DNA from: Candidatus Poseidoniaceae archaeon
GTDB lineage: Archaea; Thermoplasmatota; Poseidoniia; Poseidoniales; Poseidoniaceae
DNA length: 36,828 nt
Direction of reading: 5' to 3'
NCBI GenBank assembly: GCA_938075675.1
Contig: CALJHE010000030.1
Coordinates: 1-36,828, forward strand
The notes under the pieces are model-generated. The model searched no databases. It was not told the DNA's origin and saw only the letters and a list, made by a program, of their open reading frames with translations. Of the stretch, positions 7,922 through 15,973 are shown one piece after another. Position 1 is the stretch's first letter; each line of letters begins with the position of its first letter. The position numbers and the translations under genes are program-made.

Positions 7922-10636
7922 TCATTGGTTTTGCTGGAATGCTTCGAACGATGGAGCCGATGCCGGCCTCCGAGTCTCTTGGGCCTCCATGTGATGCATA
8001 GTTTGGGCCTCGTAGTCGTTCTGTTCAACCTCATGGGGGCTGTTCCTTCGTTGGAGAGCGAGAATTCCGCCTGCGATGAGTGCAATCATCACCATTGCTC
8101 GCAAAACGATATCGAACCACGAATCGTACCTCGCATTGTTCGGGAATGGGTCAAGTGCATTGGCGATTCCATCACCGTCTGAATCGTACTTGCCGTTCTT
8201 ATCAAAGGGAAAAACATCCGCATTATCGCCAAGGCCATCGCCGTCCGAATCGAGCCATTCATAGGCGCTGAGTGGAAAAGCATCCTCGTTATCACCGATG
8301 CCGTCAAAGTCCTGGTCGAGGCATTCGTCAGGATTGTTTGGCCAAACATCGATGTTATCTCCACATCCGTCTGCATCGGAATCCAACCATTCTGTGCTGT
8401 CGTTGGGGAAGACGTCGGCATTATCACCTACACCGTCAAGGTCGGTGTCGTTCCATTCGCTGGAATCGTAAGGGAATACGTCTCTGTTGTCTCCATAGGT
8501 ATCGTTGTCGTTGTCATTCCAGTCGCTAGCGTCGTACGGAAACACGTCGTTATTGTCACCCACACCATCAGCGTCAGAATCGTTCCACTCATCGAGGTCG
8601 AGAGGAAACGCATCGACTTTGTCGCCGTATCCATCACCGTCTGTATCGATGCAACCGAGCGGTGTATGCGCATAACCTTCTTCGAGCGGACAGATATCTG
8701 CATTATCTCCAATTCCATCAGAATCAAAGTCAAACCATTCACTCGAATCGAGTGGGAAGGCATCGGTATTGTCACCGTAACCGTCTTCATCGACATCGTA
8801 ACAATCGAGCGAATCAAATGGGAACAGGTCGGAATTGTCTCCACAACCGTCACCGTCTGCATCCGCCCATTCACTGCCGTCAGTTGGGAAAGCATCTTCG
8901 CCATCGATGAAAAAATCGTCGTCAGAATCTCTGTCACGCTTGTCGGTGCCTGCAAGATCTTCATCGGCGTTCGAAAGTCCATCACCATCGATGTCGGCGT
9001 CTTCCATATCGTGGCAACCATCTGTGTCCAAATCAAACTCATGTGAACCCTTCATGCCCAGGGGGCATTCATCTTCTGTGTCGGGATAACCGTCGTTATC
9101 GTCGTCCAAATCTTCGCCGTCACTGCAACCGTCGTTATCGTGGTCGATGAGTGAAGGTGAAAACGGGCATGGATCGCTGGCATCGTTGAGTCCATCGCCA
9201 TCGGAGTCACGTTGTTCTGCTGAACATCCTGCAGTATTGGTCTCTGCACCAGGTAATGTGTTCGGGCATTCATCGTTGAGGTTGTTCACTCCGTCATTAT
9301 CATCATCTTGTTGAGTCCATGAGCAACCCGTGATGTTGGTGGGTGCTCCTGACTCTGTCCAACTGCAGGTGTCGTACAGATTGATGATTCCATCACCGTC
9401 TGTGTCTGGCTCACCTATTTCTTCAATGGCATATCTTCCAATAAATTGATGCATAACCCGTGTCGGGTGAGCTTTGTCAAAAAAGAGGTACTCATCGACA
9501 TTGGATACAACGGTGTCTCCACTGCTGCATATTGGTAGAGGTAGCAACGAGACTCCACCCGAGCAGGCTGCATCTTGAGTATTGGTAATCCCCAATGCTT
9601 GATTGTTGAGCAATATGTCATTGAAGATGGACCATGCATCGATAAAGTGTATGGTAATTCCTAACTCAGCACGAAGATCGCTAGCAAGTGTTGATAATTT
9701 TTGATTGTACGATACGACTTCCGAGGCAATCGTGTTTTGCTGGTTTTGACTTCGACTCATGATTTCAGGTGTTTTTTCCAAGGGTGGTAAATTGGGAATG
9801 ATAAACTCGGTCGCACCAGCGCCTTCCAACTGTCGAATATGGGATTCCATATTCGTCGCTATCGTGTCAGCATTTGCAGTGCCGTAAAGGAAATCGTTAC
9901 CACCAGACCACAATGAAACGACGGTGGATTGCGGAATAGTTGCTTGAACATTACCGAGATAGTTCGTGATTTGCGTGCCTACATTTGGAAGCAGGAGGTA
10001 AGAAAAACCCTGGCCTGTTTGAGAACCACCAAATGCACGGTTATCTCCTGCTGCGGTTCCAGAGCCGATTGTTGTCGTAACACCGTACGCATCCGATGCA
10101 TACTCCAGCCATACCTTGCCGTTGGAGAATCGTCCTTGCCAGTAAGGTGGAACATCGGGTACATTCAAAATAGAATTCTTACCATTCCCCATGTCGCTAA
10201 GAGAATCTCCAAACGCAATCAGATTTGATATTGAAGGGAAGAGCGTGTTTTCAAACACCGTAAAAGAATGCTCAGCAGTTGATAGAACGGCTTGGGATGT
10301 TCCAATAATCTCGATTTGGAAGGTGTAGAAATGAGCGCCGTTATAGAACTGTTTCAAGGGTATGACAAAACTCGTTACGGTGCCGCTTGCCGAAAAGGAA
10401 TGGTTTCCCGTTTTGACAACAGCATCATTCTCATCATACAATACCCACTTACCATTCAATGCGGTATTGTAAGGGGCATTGGTTATTTCCACATCAATTT
10501 CTATTGTTTCGTTTGAAAGCCAATCGTATTTCTCTGTTGAGAGTTCGGTTGAGGTTGCTCTGCCGTGCGCAGATACCATGCCTGCAGTGCCCTGAAGCAT
10601 TAGAAGGGCAACAAGAACGAGTACATGTCGACGCAC
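7922..10636 (-). CDS. Secreted SGNH/GDSL hydrolase with thrombospondin-type-3 repeats and C-terminal membrane anchor
   Basis: A 904-residue predicted surface protein. A signal peptide covers residues 1-23, followed by a beta-rich domain to about 130. The SGNH/GDSL esterase-lipase domain has block I FGDSLSD with Ser145, block II AFGGSQTG, block III SGGND (244-248) and block V DKAHP with Asp387 and His390, so the catalytic set is complete. Residues 411-838 hold about 19 Asp-rich TSP3-type calcium repeats. A membrane helix (about 843-861) is followed by Arg-Arg and a 40-residue tail predicted to be cytoplasmic. The start is GTG at 10636; a TATA-like box 25 nt upstream and the signal peptide support it. 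The domain layout predicts an extracellular ester hydrolase held away from the membrane by a calcium-stiffened stalk. Its substrate (lipid or polysaccharide ester) is unknown. It lies downstream of srp54 on the same strand. Confidence 0.88.
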   Translation of the reverse strand: MRRHVLVLVALLMLQGTAGMVSAHGRATSTELSTEKYDWLSNETIEIDVEITNAPYNTALNGKWVLYDENDAVVKTGNHSFSASGTVTSFVIPLKQFYNGAHFYTFQIEIIGTSQAVLSTAEHSFTVFENTLFPSISNLIAFGDSLSDMGNGKNSILNVPDVPPYWQGRFSNGKVWLEYASDAYGVTTTIGSGTAAGDNRAFGGSQTGQGFSYLLLPNVGTQITNYLGNVQATIPQSTVVSLWSGGNDFLYGTANADTIATNMESHIRQLEGAGATEFIIPNLPPLEKTPEIMSRSQNQQNTIASEVVSYNQKLSTLASDLRAELGITIHFIDAWSIFNDILLNNQALGITNTQDAACSGGVSLLPLPICSSGDTVVSNVDEYLFFDKAHPTRVMHQFIGRYAIEEIGEPDTDGDGIINLYDTCSWTESGAPTNITGCSWTQQDDDNDGVNNLNDECPNTLPGAETNTAGCSAEQRDSDGDGLNDASDPCPFSPSLIDHDNDGCSDGEDLDDDNDGYPDTEDECPLGMKGSHEFDLDTDGCHDMEDADIDGDGLSNADEDLAGTDKRDRDSDDDFFIDGEDAFPTDGSEWADADGDGCGDNSDLFPFDSLDCYDVDEDGYGDNTDAFPLDSSEWFDFDSDGIGDNADICPLEEGYAHTPLGCIDTDGDGYGDKVDAFPLDLDEWNDSDADGVGDNNDVFPYDASDWNDNDNDTYGDNRDVFPYDSSEWNDTDLDGVGDNADVFPNDSTEWLDSDADGCGDNIDVWPNNPDECLDQDFDGIGDNEDAFPLSAYEWLDSDGDGLGDNADVFPFDKNGKYDSDGDGIANALDPFPNNARYDSWFDIVLRAMVMIALIAGGILALQRRNSPHEVEQNDYEAQTMHHMEAQETRRPASAPSFEAFQQNQ
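8123..8863 (-). repeat. Imperfect 66-bp tandem repeats encoding TSP3-type calcium repeats
   Basis: Within the GDSL gene, residues 592-838 are tandem units of about 22 residues. The pattern is D-x-D-x-D-G-x-G-D-N-x-D-x-F-P-x-D-x-x-E-W-x, seen about 11 times, with one or two longer units carrying a cysteine. The matching DNA period is 66 bp. Units differ at many codons, so the array is old or under selection rather than freshly duplicated. The period is a reason for spurious long open frames on the opposite strand here. Confidence 0.8.
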
Positions 10637-10657
10637 ATGTACACTAAGGGGTGGTGG

Positions 10658-10664
10658 CTAAAAG
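10658..10664 (-). promoter_or_regulatory. Candidate TATA box for the GDSL/TSP3 gene
   Basis: On the minus strand CTTTTAG is centred near 10661, about 25 nt before the GTG start at 10636. This would give a leaderless transcript independent of the upstream srp54. Inspection only; the box is short and only moderately AT-rich. Confidence 0.35.
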
Positions 10665-10673
10665 GGGTTGGGA

Positions 10674-12044
10674 CTACATTCCAAACGATGATGGGTCAAT
10701 GTCCATATCGCCTTCTTTCATCATCTTGCGCATTTGTTTGTTCAATTTTCTGTTTCCGCCCATGCCCTTCATCATCTTTCGAGAGCGGTTCCATTGAGCG
10801 ATAAGTTCTCGAACATCCTTCTCTCGAACTCCAGCACCCCGAGCGACTCTGCGGATTCGGTCAGCCTTGATCTTAGCAGGTTCGTTCTTTTCCCATGCAG
10901 TCATGCTGTCCATGATGGTTCGATAGCGGTCAAGATTTCCTTGCATGGCTTCTTTTTGACCTTTTGACATGGCACCCATTCCGCCGAGCATGTTTCCCGG
11001 CAGGAACGACATGAGTTTGTCTATGGTTCCGACTTTTGACATCATCTCCATTTGTTTGTACATGTCATTCAGTGTGAATCGACCACTCATCAGGCGTTGC
11101 GTAAGGCGCATGGCTTCTTCTTCATCCATGTCTTCTGGAGCCAAATCAATGAGGCCCTGAATGTCACCCATTCCGAGTAGGCGTGAGATAAATCGGTCGG
11201 ATTCAAACTTTTCCAAATCCGGAACATTTTCTCCAGTTCCGATGTGAACAATTGGTGCACCTGTAGCAGCAACTGCGGAGAGAGCGCCACCACCACGGGC
11301 AGTACCATCCAGTTTTGTGATGACGATACCGGTGACTCCAGCAAGCGTGTGGAACGATGCAGCAACAGGGCCTGCAGCCTGTCCGACCTGAGCGTCAATC
11401 ACCAACCAGCGTTCGCTTGCACGGGTGATGGATGATATCTGTTCAAGTTCGTCAACCAACTCTTGGTCGAGTTGATGTCTTCCAGCAGTATCCACGATAA
11501 CAAGGTCCGCAGCAGCACAAGCGGCGAGTCCATTTCTGACTATTGTTGGAGCATCCTTGGTATCTGGCTCACCGTAGACTTGTACGCTGGAATCCTCGAG
11601 GAGTTGCGACAACTGGGCGTATGCGCCAGGTCGGTGGACGTCAGCTTCGATTACAGCGACACGAAGACCGTGCTTTCTCCTGTACCATTCTGCAAGTTTA
11701 GCAGTCGTCGTAGTTTTACCTTGACCGTAGAGGCCGACCAGAAGAAGTGTTGCTCCATGCGGTTGAAATTGATGTGCGGGTCCAAGCATTCGCACCAATT
11801 CAGTGTAGAGGATGTTCATGGCATGCGTTTGCAGCGTCAGTCCCGGACGTGGCTCTTCTTCTCGCAGCCGTGCTTCTAATTTTTCGACCAAGTCTTTGGT
11901 TTGTCGAACGTTGAAGTCTGCCTCTTGCAATGCACGTCGAAGGCTTCGAGTCATTTCTCGAAGTTCTTCCTCATCTAACTTGCGTTTGTTCTTGAGCAAC
12001 CCGATAGAACGAAAAATACCTCTGGAAAGGCCTTCGAGTGCCAT
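10674..12044 (-). CDS. srp54: Signal recognition particle protein SRP54
   Basis: A 456-residue SRP GTPase that binds signal peptides emerging from ribosomes and delivers them, with SRP RNA and FtsY, to the Sec translocon. The N domain is residues 1-90. The G domain has P-loop GLYGQGKTTTTAKLA (104-118), the insertion-box region EADVHRPGAYAQL, DTAGRH (185-190) and TKLDGTARGGG (243-253). The methionine-rich M domain (about 320-456) includes GNMLGGMGAMSKGQ and the SRP-RNA-binding helix RIRRVARGAGVREKDV. The family usually has GSG where this protein has GAG. The ATG at 12044 lies 41 bp after the Get3/ArsA stop on the same strand, a probable operon of two membrane-targeting ATPase/GTPase factors. 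Confidence 0.96.
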   Translation of the reverse strand: MALEGLSRGIFRSIGLLKNKRKLDEEELREMTRSLRRALQEADFNVRQTKDLVEKLEARLREEEPRPGLTLQTHAMNILYTELVRMLGPAHQFQPHGATLLLVGLYGQGKTTTTAKLAEWYRRKHGLRVAVIEADVHRPGAYAQLSQLLEDSSVQVYGEPDTKDAPTIVRNGLAACAAADLVIVDTAGRHQLDQELVDELEQISSITRASERWLVIDAQVGQAAGPVAASFHTLAGVTGIVITKLDGTARGGGALSAVAATGAPIVHIGTGENVPDLEKFESDRFISRLLGMGDIQGLIDLAPEDMDEEEAMRLTQRLMSGRFTLNDMYKQMEMMSKVGTIDKLMSFLPGNMLGGMGAMSKGQKEAMQGNLDRYRTIMDSMTAWEKNEPAKIKADRIRRVARGAGVREKDVRELIAQWNRSRKMMKGMGGNRKLNKQMRKMMKEGDMDIDPSSFGM

Positions 12045-12085
12045 GTGTTCCCGTAACGGCTATCCCATTTCAACCCACCCATCAA

Positions 12086-13357
12086 TCAAGATGAGTTCTC
12101 GCTCTGTGTAAGAGGTATGTCGAGTTGCAAAACATCGTTCTCAAGTTTGGCTTTGACTTGACTTGCTTTGGTTGGTACGGATGTTTCGACTTCTCGTTCT
12201 CTTCCGTTGAGTCCTACGTAAAGGATTCCTTCATTGCTACGAAGCGAAAGTTCATCTCGGTTGATGCCGGGATAGTGAAGGTGAATGCGCTCAATATCAC
12301 GGAGAATTTCACGCTTCATACCTCGATGTATAGAATGTTTCAGTTCGCTGCCAATCAAGTGAGGGCCAAGCGAATCATCCAGTTGTTTGACCTTACCGTA
12401 CAGCCTGTTACCAACGTTACGCAATTGTTCCAGTCCCACCACTTCGTCATCGAGCAATTCCATTGTGGCTATGTCGACCGTTTCCAACTGTGAACTCAGT
12501 TCTTCAATTCGAGCGAGTTCGGATTGGCGTCGGTTCATCAAAAACGGATGTTCAAATTCGGGTGTTACTCGATTGACCAGGCAGTTTGGAACCGGAAGTT
12601 CATATTCGCACAGCGATTGATGTGCTCGCAATGTTTCATTGATACCCATGCGTTCGGGAATTGTTACGAGGGTGAACGATGTGATGTCTGGGTTTGAAAG
12701 AACTCTGCGTACATGCAACACACGTCGCCTGAACCGTTCTAACTCCTCCTTCATGGAATCGCTTTCCTTACGCCCAAACAACATTGAGCGGAGACCTCCT
12801 GATACGCGCATCATTCGGATGATTTTGTCGGACCAATTTTCGATTAGCTCGGGCAGTGAGAGGAATCGAAGTGTGTGGCCAGTTGGTGCGGTATCAAACA
12901 CGATGACGTCCCAAGTAGGGTCCTCGACATGCCGCAGTAACTCATCAAAGGCCAGTGCCTCATCCAGTCCGGGGATGACCATGTCTGAGGCTTGAACCTC
13001 TGAGCGCATCTCATCCATTTCCTGCTTTGCGTTGGGATCAAGCATCATGCTCAAACTTCCAAGGCCACCCATTCCGCCACTTGAGCCCATACCGTTCATC
13101 ATATCGCCAAGTTTTGGCAAGACGGCAGAAATTTTTGATTCAGGATCCATTTCCAGTCCGAAAAGCCCGTCCACGCCATCGACAGGTGTTGGTTCAGAAC
13201 CGATTTCAACACCCAATGAATCTGATGTAGAGTGAGCAGGGTCGCTTGATACAAGAAGCACACGAAGTCCTGAATCAGCAAGCCAGACCGCTGTCGCTGC
13301 AGAAGTTGTTGTTTTACCAACCCCACCTTTTCCACCAAACAACAAAAGTCGTGCCAT
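12086..13357 (-). CDS. Get3/ArsA-type ATPase with C-terminal HSP20-like domain
   Basis: A 423-residue P-loop ATPase of the ArsA/Get3/TRC40 group. It has deviant Walker A GGKGGVGKTTT (8-18), switch I SSDPAHS (37-43) and switch II DTAPTGHTLR (155-164). A Gly/Met-rich segment at about 85-106 (GDMMNGMGSSGGMGG) sits where Get3 proteins bind hydrophobic helices. Residues about 352-415 look like the HSP20-like domain found at the C-terminus of some ArsA proteins: HLHYPGINRDELSL, then a beta-rich stretch with GLNGREREVETSVP. ATG 13357 is preferred over an upstream GTG because GGAG precedes it at 5 nt and the P-loop then starts at the usual place. No ArsB pump or arsenic regulator is nearby and srp54 follows, so tail-anchored or membrane-protein targeting is favoured over arsenite export. 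That is inference. Confidence 0.88.
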   Translation of the reverse strand: MARLLLFGGKGGVGKTTTSAATAVWLADSGLRVLLVSSDPAHSTSDSLGVEIGSEPTPVDGVDGLFGLEMDPESKISAVLPKLGDMMNGMGSSGGMGGLGSLSMMLDPNAKQEMDEMRSEVQASDMVIPGLDEALAFDELLRHVEDPTWDVIVFDTAPTGHTLRFLSLPELIENWSDKIIRMMRVSGGLRSMLFGRKESDSMKEELERFRRRVLHVRRVLSNPDITSFTLVTIPERMGINETLRAHQSLCEYELPVPNCLVNRVTPEFEHPFLMNRRQSELARIEELSSQLETVDIATMELLDDEVVGLEQLRNVGNRLYGKVKQLDDSLGPHLIGSELKHSIHRGMKREILRDIERIHLHYPGINRDELSLRSNEGILYVGLNGREREVETSVPTKASQVKAKLENDVLQLDIPLTQSENSS

Positions 13358-13362
13358 AACTT

Positions 13363-13366
13363 CTCC
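13363..13366 (-). promoter_or_regulatory. Ribosome binding site of the Get3/ArsA gene
   Basis: Reading on the minus strand, TTGGAGAAGTT precedes ATG 13357, with GGAG five bases from the start. It decides between ATG 13357 and the longer open frame that begins at 13441. Confidence 0.5.
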
Positions 13367-13446
13367 AATGTGAGGTAGTCCTTGAATCCAACGCCTACAC
13401 CTCAACGATGCAACGACTTGATGAATGAAAACGCAACCCACCGGTC

Positions 13447-14235
13447 ATGGCCTCGGACTTCTTGTTGTTCCAATTGGCCAGCGTGTCTGCTTTGGTCGGT
13501 ATGACACTCGGATGGCGCGGTGTGATGACACGTTATTCGGGGTTCTATGACTTGCCAACCGCATGGAGCAATGTTTTTTGGGGTATTTTGGTCGGTGGAA
13601 TTTACGGTTCTATGACGCACAATTTCATTGTCGTCCCCTATATCGACCAGTTGCTGGTCGATGAACAAGCAGCGGTTGTGAACCCTCTTAATCTTCTTAT
13701 TTTATGCCTGCTCGCATCCGTAGCAGTCCATCTTTTGCTCCGTCGAGACCGGGTGCGAAAGGGAAGTTCGCAGACGACAAGTGGTTGGGCGTTAGGTCTT
13801 GCCATCGGAGGAATGATGGCCATGGTGTTGATACTTGTGAGTCTACAGTCTGCCGATATTAGCGTCCGTCTCATGGTGACCGTTCTTTGCTTAGCTTTGT
13901 TTGGACCCCGGTGTGAGGCATTGATTTGTTCGTTCCAAGGACACTTGATGCTCCGAGGACGACGTTGGGGGGCGGTCCTTCGAGGTACGTTTTGGAGATG
14001 TGCCTATGTGGTGATGTTTGCGTTTGCTTTGGTCAACGTATCTGCATGGATTTTCATCATTCCTGCCGCACTTGTTTTCAACCGGTATTCTGAATCTTGG
14101 ATTTGGGAATCGATACCGAAAGAAGGGAAGAAACGCTTGCGAAAGATTTGGGCTCGCAACGCCAGAGATGCTCAACTCAAGCAAGAACAAGACCCAATAT
14201 CGCAACATATCGGCGGTACTGATGCAGAGGAATAG
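13447..14235 (+). CDS. Multi-pass membrane protein of unknown function
   Basis: A 262-residue protein with about six or seven hydrophobic segments: near residues 4-22, 41-58, 80-98, 112-132, 138-155 and two around 183-214. A basic, acidic-ended cytoplasmic tail follows (RLRKIWARNARDAQ). I do not recognise the family. Tight Gly/Ser packing in SNVFWGILVGGIYGSM and WALGLAIGGMMAMV is typical of helix-helix contacts and no catalytic motif stands out. The ATG at 13447 lies 89 bp from the divergent Get3/ArsA gene. It is followed by a T-rich tract (about 14269-14290) that may end the transcript, so it is probably separate from the transglutaminase gene. Confidence 0.7.
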   Translation: MASDFLLFQLASVSALVGMTLGWRGVMTRYSGFYDLPTAWSNVFWGILVGGIYGSMTHNFIVVPYIDQLLVDEQAAVVNPLNLLILCLLASVAVHLLLRRDRVRKGSSQTTSGWALGLAIGGMMAMVLILVSLQSADISVRLMVTVLCLALFGPRCEALICSFQGHLMLRGRRWGAVLRGTFWRCAYVVMFAFALVNVSAWIFIIPAALVFNRYSESWIWESIPKEGKKRLRKIWARNARDAQLKQEQDPISQHIGGTDAEE

Positions 14236-14333
14236 ATGTAAATATTTACTCACTTAATGCATACATCGTTATTTCAACCCTTTTCCTTGTTCCATTACAA
14301 ATAAGCGTTGCCGGGGTTTTCCGCACACAAGCG

Positions 14334-14341
14334 TTATACAA
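14334..14341 (+). promoter_or_regulatory. Candidate TATA box for the transglutaminase-trkA-trkH operon
   Basis: TTATACAA is centred near 14337, 25 nt before ATG 14362, within the 126-bp gap after the previous gene. The spacing predicts a leaderless transcript and supports ATG 14362 over the upstream TTG at 14308, which would place the box inside the coding region. Confidence 0.5.
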
Positions 14342-14361
14342 CGTCGGCCAAACCAACCGTC

Positions 14362-15969
14362 ATGGGTACCTGCCCCTACTGTCAAAGTGTGACCTACACG
14401 GGTGACACAATTTGCTATTCATGCGGCAGGATTCTTGCCAGCATGCGTTCGAACAAGTTCGCAATGGAGCAGCAATTCCACAAGGGCAGCCTTGACACGA
14501 CGTACAAAATGACCAAAAGTCCGACTGCCGGTGGTGTCGTTCAAACCCATACTGGACGCCGCGTCGATATCATGAAAAACCGTAGAAATAAGACGCGTCA
14601 TCTGGTTTTGCTGGTACTGGTTACGTTCATCATGTTGGCTCCGCAAGTGAGGGAAAATGTGTTTGAAAAATGGGCGCCAGGGCTCAAAGAATACATCATG
14701 CTCCTCCCTGCAGAATTTCACATCTATCCGAATGAAGCGGTTTTCACGCTTGACAGAACGGTTGAGTTTGTCAACGCAGGTCAACCTGGATGGGCGTATG
14801 AAGACATCTTGATCCCTCTGGATGTAGAATCTCTCGTTGGGGAAAGTTCTGATTTCAAATATACAAACGGCGATCCACCCCGTCCCACTGAAACTCTACA
14901 GGAATTAATTGCAGTGAATGTGGTACTCAAATCGAATGATCAGGTTGTAGACGATTTCATAGAAATACCGATTAACGGTTCTACCTTATCGTATGCTGAC
15001 CGTATTACGACCTCGAAAGGCCACCATGTCTGGTGGCCAGGATACGATGCGAGCGATAATCAATCGTGCAGAGTCTCGCAGTGTGTTAAGTTTGAATTGG
15101 ACCTTAGCCCGGGAGAAAGAGCCATCTTTTCCTTCCAAGCCACTGTCAAAAGCACATCATATTCTTGGTGGGACAAGTCCACAAGGGTCGATTCTCGTAT
15201 TGCTGGAATCGATGATGGAATTAACCTCGAAAACAGTGGTACATTTGAAGACTTGATGTCTCGAAATGATGGTGACAAGTCTCGTGACTTCACAGATGCT
15301 ACCTGGTTTGACCGTGGCAACAGGGATGGTGTTTACTATGGATATGCGATTAACTCTCAAAACGAACAGGTGGCTCAAACTGCTGCACTTATCAGTGCGG
15401 GACTTCCTGAAAATCAGAAGGATAATGCCTACGCATATTCAAGAGCAGCCTTTGATTATCTTCACGAATATGTATCGTACGATAAAAACGCTCCAGTGAC
15501 CGCCCGGAGTGGCCCAGAATGTCTTGAAGCGAAGACCGGAGATTGTGACGAGCAAACCAACGCCTTCCTCTCGCTTTTGAGGGTCAAGAATATACCTGGA
15601 TGGTATGTATTTGGTGCATTAGCAGATATGGAATACAACGTATGGGAAGGCCACGGTTGGGGTTACATTCAACTTCCAATGAGTGATTCGTGGTGTGAGT
15701 CCAGAGATATTTCTTTGAATTCATGCTTTGTTGATGCATCCGTCGATGTTGTCAACAACAAGTGGCTACTGCACACTCCGAATGCGTACATTTCTTGGAT
15801 TGAACAACCCGACAGCACCGGTACATTGCTCAATAATTATTACTCACCTGGACAATTTTCAAAATCCATAGGTACAGTTCGAATGCCGCCGATGTACACC
15901 ACTCTCGGGGAAGTCGACCTCATCGGCGGAAAATATCAGGTGAAAATCCTTGCAGAGGACCTTGGGTGA
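14362..15969 (+). CDS. Zinc ribbon-TM-extracellular transglutaminase-like protein
   Basis: A 535-residue protein in three parts. A four-cysteine zinc ribbon (Cys4, Cys7, Cys18, Cys21) is followed by a basic stretch and one membrane helix at about 80-97; the basic residues before the helix predict N-terminus inside. The remainder, outside, starts with beta-rich residues 120-280 and contains a transglutaminase-like core. That core has AKTGDCDEQTNAFLSLLR with Cys395, WEGHGWGYIQL with His431 and CFVDASVD with Asp458, a complete Cys-His-Asp triad. Such domains act as peptidases or amide transferases, or as protein-binding folds. The stop is four bases before trkA, so it is co-transcribed with a K+ uptake system. 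A link between envelope state and ion uptake is inference. Paired cysteines at about 236, 241, 445 and 455 may form disulfides. Confidence 0.8.
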   Translation: MGTCPYCQSVTYTGDTICYSCGRILASMRSNKFAMEQQFHKGSLDTTYKMTKSPTAGGVVQTHTGRRVDIMKNRRNKTRHLVLLVLVTFIMLAPQVRENVFEKWAPGLKEYIMLLPAEFHIYPNEAVFTLDRTVEFVNAGQPGWAYEDILIPLDVESLVGESSDFKYTNGDPPRPTETLQELIAVNVVLKSNDQVVDDFIEIPINGSTLSYADRITTSKGHHVWWPGYDASDNQSCRVSQCVKFELDLSPGERAIFSFQATVKSTSYSWWDKSTRVDSRIAGIDDGINLENSGTFEDLMSRNDGDKSRDFTDATWFDRGNRDGVYYGYAINSQNEQVAQTAALISAGLPENQKDNAYAYSRAAFDYLHEYVSYDKNAPVTARSGPECLEAKTGDCDEQTNAFLSLLRVKNIPGWYVFGALADMEYNVWEGHGWGYIQLPMSDSWCESRDISLNSCFVDASVDVVNNKWLLHTPNAYISWIEQPDSTGTLLNNYYSPGQFSKSIGTVRMPPMYTTLGEVDLIGGKYQVKILAEDLG

Positions 15970-15973
15970 TACC

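Noticed and set aside
8076-9089. Long open frames on the + strand opposite the GDSL/TSP3 gene
   Set aside because: They arise from the 66-bp repeat period; their proteins are low-complexity (Ser/Pro or Arg/His rich) without motifs, while the minus-strand frame has clear domains.
12086-13357. Arsenite efflux ATPase (ArsA)
   Set aside because: No ArsB or ArsR gene is nearby and the Gly/Met-rich loop and srp54 neighbour favour a targeting role; the arsenic reading is not excluded.
14236-14361. Possible small RNA gene in the 126-bp gap
   Set aside because: The gap holds only a T-rich tract and a TATA-like box; no stem-loop or tRNA-like cloverleaf was visible.
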